From assembly GCF_021166475.1 (NCBI RefSeq), contig NZ_JAJOYS010000002.1, positions 310,001 to 374,000 on the forward strand: a stretch of 64,000 bases of DNA, in the 5' to 3' direction. Of the stretch, positions 1 through 7,548 are shown in pieces. How positions within the stretch are numbered: the first letter of the stretch is position 1; each line of letters starts with the position of its first letter. The stretch is from Pelagibacterium xiamenense (lineage in GTDB: Bacteria; Pseudomonadota; Alphaproteobacteria; Rhizobiales; Devosiaceae). A program made the translations under genes and the position numbers. The notes under the pieces are model-generated. The model ran no database searches. It was not told the DNA's origin and saw only the letters and a list, made by a program, of their open reading frames with translations.

Positions 1-490
1 CCGGCGCCGAAAAATCGATGAACTGCGACGCATGTCCGGCCTCGCCTCCGGGCGCGTCGGGCAACAACACCGCCTCGTGGACGTCACCGGCGAATGGGCC
101 GTTGAGCCCGTTCTGAAACCATGGAAGTCCCGCGACGCTCTCGTCCACCAGCAACTCTTGTGTCGCCGCGAGAACCCGGCCATCCTGCCCCGCAACCCCT
201 GCCCATGACAGATGGTCGCCCGTGCTGGAAAACCCGTCCACCCGGGCCTGAAGGATCTCCGGGGCGTCGCTGAGATCGAGCCCGCTGGCGAACCGTTGCA
301 CCCCTTCCCATTCCGCCGCGAGCGCGCTTGCGAAATAGTCCGCAAAAGCCTCACCGCGACTTTGCACCGCCCGCACGGACGTTGCCTGCGTATGGTCCGA
401 AAGACCGCGCATAAAGAACACCGCGCCGGCCGCAAACGTGGCAACAACAACAAGTGCCGCCAGGCCGAGCACCAAACTCCGCAAAGACAT
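1..490 (-). CDS. N-terminal part of a membrane sensor protein, cut by the window edge
   Basis: An open minus-strand frame starts at the ATG at 490-488 and runs off position 1, giving about 163 codons with no stop. The first residues (MSLRSLVLGLAALVVVATF) form one transmembrane helix. A periplasm-like domain follows, with patterns such as LSWAGVAGQDGRVLAA and LPWFQNGLNGPFAGDV that resemble Cache-type sensing domains of histidine kinases, chemoreceptors or diguanylate cyclases. The output domain lies outside the window, so the class cannot be decided. Third-position GC is high and typical of this chromosome, so this is probably a resident gene bordering the accessory stretch to its right. The ribosome binding site is weak (CAGAG). 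Confidence 0.6.
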   Translation of the reverse strand, partial: MSLRSLVLGLAALVVVATFAAGAVFFMRGLSDHTQATSVRAVQSRGEAFADYFASALAAEWEGVQRFASGLDLSDAPEILQARVDGFSSTGDHLSWAGVAGQDGRVLAATQELLVDESVAGLPWFQNGLNGPFAGDVHEAVLLPDAPGGEAGHASQFIDFSAP

Positions 491-1247
491 CGTCGCGCTC
501 TGTGAATCGCCAGAAAGGAGAATGCTACTAGACCACCCCTCACCAACCGAAACAAGCCACCGCCAGCCACAGCCCCCACGCCAACACCGAAGCCACAGCC
601 CCCGCACCACAACCACCGGCCCGCAACCCGGCCGCCCCCTGCCCCGCAGACGGCACCCTCCAATGCACGGTCCCCCACCCCTGCGACGCTATTGGCCGTG
701 GCGTCGAGCAGGTGACGGCCCCACCGCCACGCTCGAATTCACCCCACAAGGGTCACAACAAAGGAGGAAACGGCGCCACGCCCGCCCCCGCCACCACGAC
801 CGCTACCACTACTGAGACACGAGCCAAAAACCCGTCCCCGGCCACCAATCCCCAACACTGCGGCCCGCTAGCTACCCCTGGCCGCCGCGCTCCCACCTTC
901 GCCGCAATGGACCTCACAACCGCCATCCTCAACACCAGCCAGCCCACGTTGCTGTGAGGCCCGACGCAAGGCGCGCTGGCGCCGAACGGGATGGTGGCGG
1001 TGAATCTCCTGATGATGGCGTCTCGCGCTGTGACTGGGTAGGGCGGGGCGGGGAGCGCGGTTGAGCCGAGCAGCTACCTCCCCTCAGTCCGGACCATGCG
1101 AAAATCTTGTTCAGTACGGGGCAATCGGCCAACGTTCCTCAGAAGGACCAATGTATCAAAATCTGACAGCCTTGAACCGCTAGAAATCACAGCCCCTTAA
1201 AGTTATGCTCGCCGTAGGTTGGATGGACTTAGGATCGGCAGTCACGT
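491..1247. other. C-rich stretch without a convincing gene
   Basis: No ORF here looks like a normal protein. About 532-957 is strongly strand-asymmetric: the plus strand is rich in C and A and poor in G and T. One plus-strand frame stays open from 532 to the TGA at 955-957 with mostly C-ending codons, encoding a Thr/Pro/Ala-rich sequence, but no ATG or GTG occurs before the GTG at 712. It could be a decayed gene or a low-complexity linker remnant. 960-1247 shows nothing recognisable; the end of it must carry the promoter of the CHAT-REC gene at 1248. Confidence 0.5.
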
Positions 1248-2273
1248 ATGGCAAAGACCCGCGTATTGATGGTGTCAGCAAATCCGATAAGCACGCAAAG
1301 AATAATGCTAGACGAAGAGGTTCGATCAATAGAAAGTCGCATACTACTGTCAGAACACCGTGATTCTATTGAGTTAATTCCGAAATTCGCCGCCCGCCCT
1401 CAAGATCTTCTCGAGCACCTCAACCGATTTAGGCCTCACGTTCTGCACTTTAGTGGGCATGGGAGCGAAACGGAAGAAATCGTGCTTACCAATGAGGTTG
1501 GAGATACTCAACCAGTCAGCAAGGCGGCACTCATCGGACTCTTTAAGGCGCTGAAGGATGACATCCGCGTAGTTGTGCTTAACGCCTGTTTTTCGCAGCG
1601 CCAAGCTGAGGCGATCACCGAACACATCGATTGCGCGATCGGAATGAGCCAGGCTATTGGCGACCGCGCAGCAATTACGTTTGCCGCGGCTTTCTACAGC
1701 GCACTCGGTTTCGGGCGATCGATTGGGCAGGCGTTCGAGCAGGGTGCATTGGCGCTAATGCTGGAGGGGATCGCAGAGGAAAACACCCCTTGCCTGGTAA
1801 CCCGACCGGGAATTGACGCTAGTAAGCTACACCTTTTTTCTATCCCACCCATTACACCACCGCATGTCAATGTCAGAGCCGAAACAGGCCAGCCGATGAC
1901 CGCGCTGATAGTGGAAGATGACGGCTCCATACAAGCGTTGCTCGGGTCACTGCTCAGACGCGAGGGGTTTGCCGTGTTGCGAGCAGGGACGACCGAAGAG
2001 GCGGCACGGTTACTCACGTCATCGAGTGTAGACCTTGTGCTGCTGGATATGGAATTGCCCGATGGCAATGGTTTAGATTTCGCGCGAGAGATTAGGAAAG
2101 ATAGGAAGCCTGGCATTATCTTTCTTACCCGGCGGTCCGGACCTGCCGACAAGATCGCCGGACTCGAAGGTGGTGGTGACGACTACATCACCAAGCCTTT
2201 CGACCCGGAGGAATTGTTGGCGAGGATCGGAAGTGTCATGCGACGAACCGCCGGTCACCGAGCCACTAATTAA
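1248..2273 (+). CDS. CHAT-domain (caspase-like) protease fused to a response regulator receiver domain
   Basis: This 341-aa protein has two domains. Residues 1 to about 200 match the CHAT type of caspase-like peptidase: the HFSGHG motif puts the catalytic His at 71, and VVVLNACFS puts the Cys at 114, followed by the family pattern IGMSQAIGDRAAITFA. Residues 217-333 form a complete receiver domain: acidic pocket E223/D224/D225, phospho-acceptor D267 in LVLLDMELPDG, T294, and K316 in ITKPF. No DNA-binding output domain follows. CHAT proteins are usually fused to TPRs, NB-ARC or effector-associated domains, so phosphorylation-gated proteolysis is an inference from the fusion. The next gene, a hybrid kinase with an HPt, starts 32 bp downstream. 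Base composition is less GC-rich than the dcw genes, which suggests transfer. Confidence 0.85.
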   Translation: MAKTRVLMVSANPISTQRIMLDEEVRSIESRILLSEHRDSIELIPKFAARPQDLLEHLNRFRPHVLHFSGHGSETEEIVLTNEVGDTQPVSKAALIGLFKALKDDIRVVVLNACFSQRQAEAITEHIDCAIGMSQAIGDRAAITFAAAFYSALGFGRSIGQAFEQGALALMLEGIAEENTPCLVTRPGIDASKLHLFSIPPITPPHVNVRAETGQPMTALIVEDDGSIQALLGSLLRREGFAVLRAGTTEEAARLLTSSSVDLVLLDMELPDGNGLDFAREIRKDRKPGIIFLTRRSGPADKIAGLEGGGDDYITKPFDPEELLARIGSVMRRTAGHRATN

Positions 2274-2305
2274 TCTCACGGCGCAACTGCGACAGGTAGC
2301 GGGGA

Positions 2306-4576
2306 ATGCCCCTCCAACAACCTAATCTAGAGGTGCGCTCCAACGCGACGCGACAGTTGCACCGAGATGTGCAGCGGACGGTCTTGGATGCCCGCCAGCG
2401 CCTGACGTCGAGTTCCGGAACGCGGGTCGAATTCGACTTCGACCTCCTCGACGACTACGCATCGGCCCGCATTGCCGGGCTTTTGCCCATGATCCTGGTG
2501 CTCGCCATCCTGCTGGCGTTCGCCAGCCTTTGGGTGCCTATCGAGATTGCCGCGGCGTGGGCGGGTCTCGTGGCGCTGGCCAATATCGCAGTCGGCTTTG
2601 CCTGCCGGCAGTTCCGGCGCGAAAACAGGCAGAAGTTCAACGCCCGGAAATGGACCGCCACCTTCATTGTCGGGGAGACCATCTACGGGCTTGCCTGGGC
2701 CGCGTTGCCGATCCTCACCATCGGTGGCGGCGGGCAGGATATCCTCATTATCATCTTTTCCATGCTGCTGGTCGGTATGGCGGCCAACGCGATGTCCACG
2801 CGTACCCTGCCGCAAGCCACGCTCGTTTCCACCCTCCCCGCCTGCCTTTCGGTCGGTACGACGCTGATCATAGCTGCCGGCACGCTGAATTTCGCGCTTG
2901 CGGCGGTTGCTTGCGGTGCCTTTTTCTTTTTCCTCTTTCTTGCCTACCAGCTCCACAAATCCGAGCTCGGTAATCTCGAGCACCAGCTCGAAAAGGACGG
3001 CCTGATCCTCGATCTCGAGGAAGCGCGGATCATGTCTGATGAGGCGCGGCACCATGCCGAGCAAGCGAACTTGGCCAAGTCACGCTTCCTGGCGACGATG
3101 AGCCATGAGTTAAGAACACCACTCACGAGCATCATTGGCAACGCAGAGCTGATGGAATTGGTGCCACAGGACGACAATGATCGTCACCAATCTCTTCGAA
3201 CGATCAAAGACTCGGGTCGCCACCTCCTGAATCTCATCAACGAACTTCTCGACCTCTCGCGCTTCGAGGCCGGCCGGTACGATCTCAACGAGGAGGCCAT
3301 CGGCCTTGCGGACATCGCCGCGGACTGCAAGCGCATGCTGGAAATCCGTGCCCGGGCCAAGAACATCGACCTCGTTTTCGACAGCGACGAAGATATGCCC
3401 AAACTCTGGGCCGACGAGCGCAGCGTGCGTCAGGTCGTGCTCAATCTGCTCTCGAACGCCATCAAGTTCACCCCGCAGGCGGGCAAGGTCACTGTAACGG
3501 TCGGCCGTAGCACGGATGGCGGGCAGTTCGTGTCGGTCACCGACAACGGCCCCGGTATTCCCGAAGAGGAAATCGAGACGGTGCTCTCGTTCTTCGGCCA
3601 GGGTTCCCTGGCGCAAAAGACGGCCGAGCAGGGTGCCGGGCTCGGACTGCCCATCGTCCAGAAGATCATGGACCTGCATCAGGGCCGGTTCGACCTCTTC
3701 TCCAAGCTGCGGTTCGGCACCAAGGTGATCGCCACCTTCCCGCGCGCCCGCACAGGCGTGCCGTCTGCCAGCCCTAGCGTGCCCCCACACGACATTGCCG
3801 ATAGCCCAAATCGGTCAAACGCGGACGAACTGATGCCGTTGAAAAATGCCGACCTGGCACCGAAATCCGACAATAGGTTTCATTTCGCCGCAGAAAGAAT
3901 TCCGCTCAACGTGCTCGTTGTAGAAGATGACATGTCAATTTTACACATAATTAGAAGTATTGGACAAATCGCCGGTCACAATATATCTACAACAACAAAT
4001 GGTGAGGAGGCAATTTTACGCATTAAAGAGAGAAATTTTGACTGTATTCTTTTGGATATGAATCTTCCTGGGATTCAAGGCACTGAAGTAAAGGGGGAAT
4101 TCGACGCCGAGAACGGTAAATCTGTATCTCCACCACTTTTCTTCGCTGTAACCGCAGATGTTTCGCCCAAACAGCGCACTATGTACAAAGCGGCGGGGTT
4201 CCACGATGTGATAGAGAAGCCTTTCGATAGCAGGGACATCCTCGCTGCGTTCTCGGAAACACAGCGAACGCGGGCCGAAAAGGCCTACAAGCTGGATTAC
4301 CCCCACGAGATCGATCCTAGGCGCATGGCCGCGCTCGAGCGCAGCCTCGAAAGGAACGACTTCATAGAGAGCTTGCTACACGCAGAAGCCTCTCTCGTTA
4401 GCCGTCGGGCGGCCTTATCCGAGGCCATGCAGAGCGGCAACCTGCCGAGCGCACGCAAGATTTGCCACACGATCGCTGGCACAGCTAGCCAGTACGGCCT
4501 CATAGCCCTGCTTGACCAAACGGAACGGGTCGAGATGAGCTCGAAACCGCCAGCGCAGAGTCTATGGAGGCTGTAA
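2306..4576 (+). CDS. Membrane hybrid histidine kinase with REC and HPt domains, probable frameshift near the end
   Basis: The 756-aa product has about six transmembrane helices (roughly 58-215), a coiled-coil-like linker, and a HisKA domain with H267 in MSHELRTP. HATPase motifs follow: N380/N384, DNGPGIPE at 413 and GAGLGLPI at 443. A receiver domain spans about 534-648 (D584 in ILLDMNLP, K638 in EKPF), and an HPt domain carries H721 in KICHTIAGTASQYGL. It is very likely the partner of the CHAT-REC protein encoded 32 bp upstream: H267 to D584 to H721 to D267 of the neighbour is a plausible phosphorelay. Codons 1 to about 520 are GC-rich like the chromosome, while about 3880-4250 is clearly AT-richer. 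The HPt ends abruptly; another frame from about 4531 continues it to the stop at 4648-4650. Confidence 0.85.
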   Translation: MPLQQPNLEVRSNATRQLHRDVQRTVLDARQRLTSSSGTRVEFDFDLLDDYASARIAGLLPMILVLAILLAFASLWVPIEIAAAWAGLVALANIAVGFACRQFRRENRQKFNARKWTATFIVGETIYGLAWAALPILTIGGGGQDILIIIFSMLLVGMAANAMSTRTLPQATLVSTLPACLSVGTTLIIAAGTLNFALAAVACGAFFFFLFLAYQLHKSELGNLEHQLEKDGLILDLEEARIMSDEARHHAEQANLAKSRFLATMSHELRTPLTSIIGNAELMELVPQDDNDRHQSLRTIKDSGRHLLNLINELLDLSRFEAGRYDLNEEAIGLADIAADCKRMLEIRARAKNIDLVFDSDEDMPKLWADERSVRQVVLNLLSNAIKFTPQAGKVTVTVGRSTDGGQFVSVTDNGPGIPEEEIETVLSFFGQGSLAQKTAEQGAGLGLPIVQKIMDLHQGRFDLFSKLRFGTKVIATFPRARTGVPSASPSVPPHDIADSPNRSNADELMPLKNADLAPKSDNRFHFAAERIPLNVLVVEDDMSILHIIRSIGQIAGHNISTTTNGEEAILRIKERNFDCILLDMNLPGIQGTEVKGEFDAENGKSVSPPLFFAVTADVSPKQRTMYKAAGFHDVIEKPFDSRDILAAFSETQRTRAEKAYKLDYPHEIDPRRMAALERSLERNDFIESLLHAEASLVSRRAALSEAMQSGNLPSARKICHTIAGTASQYGLIALLDQTERVEMSSKPPAQSLWRL

Positions 4577-4725
4577 CCGCCCCACTGTTCGCACTAATAC
4601 GGCAATCTTCCGAAGCACTATCCAAGATTCGCGCATCAAGGTCTATTTGACCGAACTATCTCGCGAAATAGATTGAGAAGCCCAACCGGTGAGCCTGCTC
4701 ATGCTCTGCAGCCCCCCACCCCCGC

Positions 4726-5211
4726 CTAAATCCCCCGGCTATCATACCCCCACTGCAGAAGCGCCTGCCGCTGTCGCGGCCTGCACGCCCAGTCGCACGG
4801 GTCGCAATTGCGTCGAACCTGCGCCACGTGCCGCTTCATGGCTTTCCAGCGCCCGATCTGCCGCGCGTCCTCGTCGGGCATCCGGCGGCCGAGATAGTAG
4901 CGGCAATACCACTGGAACCAGCCGCGCGGATCGTCCGGGTGGATCCAGCCCTTGGCGCGCCAGACGCTCAGCGGCTGGCTGGCTTCGATCCCGAAGAAGT
5001 TGAGCTGCGCGTCGCGCGTTTTCGAGAGCTTGGCATCGGCAAACCACTTCGCGGGGAATTCGTCCGTGCAATCGGTCATGTATTTGCCGCCGAACACCCC
5101 TAGCGCCAGCATTTCCGCCGGTGTCAGGTCCGGGGTGAAGTCGGGGTCAAAATTCTGCCCTTCCGGCTCGGTGAGGACGTAGACATACCCCTGCTGCATC
5201 CGGTCGTTCAC
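4726..5211 (-). CDS. Conserved hypothetical protein of unknown function (161 aa)
   Basis: I chose the GTG at 5211 because AAGAGG lies a few bases upstream; the longer open frame reads back into ftsA. The 161-aa product has no signal peptide or membrane helix. It is rich in Trp, Tyr and Arg, with a striking core (NFFGIEASQPLSVWRAKG, then IHPDDPRGWFQWYCRYY, then GRRMPDEDARQIGRWKA) and a C-terminal Cys pair (CDPCDWAC). I recall similar sequences in diverse bacteria, algae and fungi without a known function; this is from memory. It lies 40 bp behind ftsA in the slot where ftsZ usually sits, and may be cotranscribed with ftsA. Confidence 0.75.
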   Translation of the reverse strand: MNDRMQQGYVYVLTEPEGQNFDPDFTPDLTPAEMLALGVFGGKYMTDCTDEFPAKWFADAKLSKTRDAQLNFFGIEASQPLSVWRAKGWIHPDDPRGWFQWYCRYYLGRRMPDEDARQIGRWKAMKRHVAQVRRNCDPCDWACRPRQRQALLQWGYDSRGI

Positions 5212-5251
5212 TTCGACCTCTTGAGGCCGTTTGTCCGGACCGGCGGGCACC

Positions 5252-6568
5252 TCAGACGAACCCGGATTTGAGCCAGCTTCCCACCCGCGCGAAATACCCG
5301 TCGCTGCCGGTGAGTTTGCGCGCCGGCTTGGGCTGCACATATTCGCTGCCGCACACCTGCGGATAAACCAGCATCCCCGCCACCGTCGCAAAGCCGGGCC
5401 CCTTGGCCATCTCCGGCAGCCCGGAAATCCCCAGGGGCCGCCCGTTGCGCACGTTGCGCGCCAGCATGCGCCGCGCCAGTTCGGGCAGCCCGGTCAGTTC
5501 CGAGGCCCCGCCGGTCAGAACGAACCGCCGCCCCGAAACGTCCATCATCCCCGTCGCCTGCATCCGCTCCTTGATCGCGGTGAGGATTTCCTCCACCCGC
5601 GGCCGGATGATCCGCGTCAGCACCTCGCGCGGGATCGAATTGGGCGTCTCGTGCGAGCTCGCGCCGATGGGCATGATGGTGATGACGTCGCTCTCGTCCC
5701 CCTGCCCGGGCAGCGCCGAGCCGTAAAGCGTCTTCAGCCGCTCCGCGTCCGCCACCGAAATCGAAAGCTGCCGCGCGATGTCGAGCGTGATGTGATGCCC
5801 CCCGATCGCCAGCGCGTCCGCATAAACCAGATGCCCCTCGTTAAAGACCGAAACCGACGTCGTCGCCCCGCCCATGTCGACGCACGCCACCCCCAGCTCC
5901 GCCTCGTCGTCGACCAGCGTCGCCAGCCCGCTCGCATAGGGTGTCGCCATCAGCGCCTCGACCTCGAGATGGCATTTGTTGAGCGCCAGCTCGATATTGC
6001 GCATCGCGAGCGTCTCCGCGCTCACCACCGCAACGTCGACCCCCAGCGTCTCCCCCACCATCCCGCGCGGATCGCGCACGCCTTTCGCCCCATCGAGCGC
6101 ATACCCGATCGGCAGCGCGTGGATGATCGAGCGCTCGTCGCGCACGCTGCGCTCGTTGACCGCGATCAGGACCCGCGAGATATCCGCCGCCTCGACCTCG
6201 TGCCCGTCGAGCGACACGCTCGCCGAAAACGTCTCCGACCCCAGCCGCCCCGCGGTGACGTTGACGATCACCGACTGCACCGTGATCCCCGCCGCGCGCT
6301 CGGCCATCCCCACCACCGACCGGATGGCGAATTCCGCCTTGTCGAGGTCCGTCACCACCCCGCTCTTGACCCCCGCCGAGGGCCCGTATCCGAACCCGAT
6401 GATCTCCGCGGTATGCGTCCGCCCCCGCAGGCTCCGCCCCTCGCCCCGCGGCACCAGCCGCGCGATCACGCAGCAGATCTTCGTCGAGCCGATATCGAGC
6501 ACCGTCACCAGCGTCGAACGCCCCGGCTGGACAGGTTTGAGCCGCGAAGTCATCGCATCGGTCATCAT
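5252..6568 (-). CDS. ftsA: Cell division protein FtsA
   Basis: FtsA is an actin-like ATPase that anchors the FtsZ ring to the inner membrane and recruits later divisome proteins. The 438-aa product has the actin-fold phosphate loop near its start (VLDIGSTKICCVIARL), the second nucleotide motif in GVACVDMGGATTSV, and RRFVLTGGASELTG. It ends with GYFARVGSWLKSGF, which resembles the amphipathic membrane-binding tail. The ATG at 6568 overlaps the ftsQ stop by ATGA, implying translational coupling. Unusually, ftsZ does not follow; a conserved unknown gene does. Confidence 0.97.
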   Translation of the reverse strand: MMTDAMTSRLKPVQPGRSTLVTVLDIGSTKICCVIARLVPRGEGRSLRGRTHTAEIIGFGYGPSAGVKSGVVTDLDKAEFAIRSVVGMAERAAGITVQSVIVNVTAGRLGSETFSASVSLDGHEVEAADISRVLIAVNERSVRDERSIIHALPIGYALDGAKGVRDPRGMVGETLGVDVAVVSAETLAMRNIELALNKCHLEVEALMATPYASGLATLVDDEAELGVACVDMGGATTSVSVFNEGHLVYADALAIGGHHITLDIARQLSISVADAERLKTLYGSALPGQGDESDVITIMPIGASSHETPNSIPREVLTRIIRPRVEEILTAIKERMQATGMMDVSGRRFVLTGGASELTGLPELARRMLARNVRNGRPLGISGLPEMAKGPGFATVAGMLVYPQVCGSEYVQPKPARKLTGSDGYFARVGSWLKSGFV

Positions 6569-7548
6569 GATGAGGGGTCTTCTTCTTCTCTTTGCGTCGG
6601 CCGCACCGCGACATATTCGGGCACCCGCATATCGATCAGATCGAGATCGCGGTCCAAAAGCTGATAATCCGCCTGATACGTCCCGAGGCGCTCGAGCGCC
6701 GGCACCACCCCGCTCTCGGGCAACTGAACCCGCAATCCGGTGAAGTAGACCAGGTCCCACCGCCGGTCCGCGATCCGCACCAGCGCCGCCAGGTCGCCCG
6801 TCACCGCCGGGAACCGCTCGATCAGATTGACCATCGCCAGCGCATCGTCCCCCGCGCCCGCGCCGATCACCAGCGGCAAATCCCCGTTCTCGAACCGCGC
6901 GCGCGCGATTGGCGCCCCCGTCGCGTCGATCAGATACGTCTCCCCGTCGATCCGCCACCGCGCCACCGGCGTCTTCTCGGTGACCATGACGTCGAGCGTA
7001 TCGGGATAGATCTTGCGGATCGTCGCGCTCTCGACCGAGGCGATCTTCTCGATCCGCTGGCGCGCCGCCTCCGCATCGAAGGTGAATGTCGTCGTGAAAT
7101 CGTCGACATCGAGCGCCGCGATGATATCGGCCTCCCGCGTCAGCGCCTGCCCGGTCATCGAGATCTGCGCGACCCCCAGCCCCGCCTGCGCCGCCCGGCC
7201 CGAAACGATGTCCGCGCCATACATCGCCCCCTGGCCGATCTCGTCGCGGAACACATATGCCCCGAGCAGCCCCGCCGCGACGATCACCAGCGCGGCCGCA
7301 CGCAGCACGAGCGTGCGGTGCAGCACCCAAAGATGCCCCAGCCCCACGAGCACGCCCCGCCGCCGCTTGAGCGAGACGGGCAAATTCCTGCGCGCAACGG
7401 CCGGCGAGCGCTCCCGCGCAAGCGGCACCATGGGCGCGACGGGCTTGATCGAGGGGCGGCTCACCTTTGGTGCTGGCGAATGGGGCCGCGTGGCGGTCTC
7501 TATGCCTGGCGCATCGTCAGGGACGTAAGCGCGCCTTACCTGTTGCAA
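6565..7548 (-). CDS. ftsQ: Cell division protein FtsQ
   Basis: FtsQ is the bitopic divisome protein linking cytoplasmic and periplasmic division complexes. The frame encodes up to 327 aa: a long basic, proline-rich cytoplasmic tail, one transmembrane helix (LVLRAAALVIVAAGLLGAYV, about 80-100), a POTRA domain (ISMTGQALTREADIIAALDV and onward) and the FtsQ beta domain (ARWRIDGETYLIDATGAPI). The frame starts at a TTG at 7548 that overlaps the ddl end by 13 bp; a later start within the tail is possible. It is followed by ftsA with an ATGA overlap. Confidence 0.93.
   Translation of the reverse strand: MQQVRRAYVPDDAPGIETATRPHSPAPKVSRPSIKPVAPMVPLARERSPAVARRNLPVSLKRRRGVLVGLGHLWVLHRTLVLRAAALVIVAAGLLGAYVFRDEIGQGAMYGADIVSGRAAQAGLGVAQISMTGQALTREADIIAALDVDDFTTTFTFDAEAARQRIEKIASVESATIRKIYPDTLDVMVTEKTPVARWRIDGETYLIDATGAPIARARFENGDLPLVIGAGAGDDALAMVNLIERFPAVTGDLAALVRIADRRWDLVYFTGLRVQLPESGVVPALERLGTYQADYQLLDRDLDLIDMRVPEYVAVRPTQREEEDPSS

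Noticed and set aside
960-1247. Insertion sequence end or transposase remnant left of the CHAT-REC gene
   Set aside because: No inverted repeat pair, direct repeat or transposase motif could be found.
5231-6664. A 477-codon plus-strand open frame across ftsA and ftsQ
   Set aside because: It is Arg/His/Pro-rich, antisense to clear ftsA and ftsQ, and arises from GC-rich codon structure. The same applies to long antisense frames at 6592-7701, 7809-8903, 9654-11072, 13748-14908, 16320-18074 and 33963-35618.
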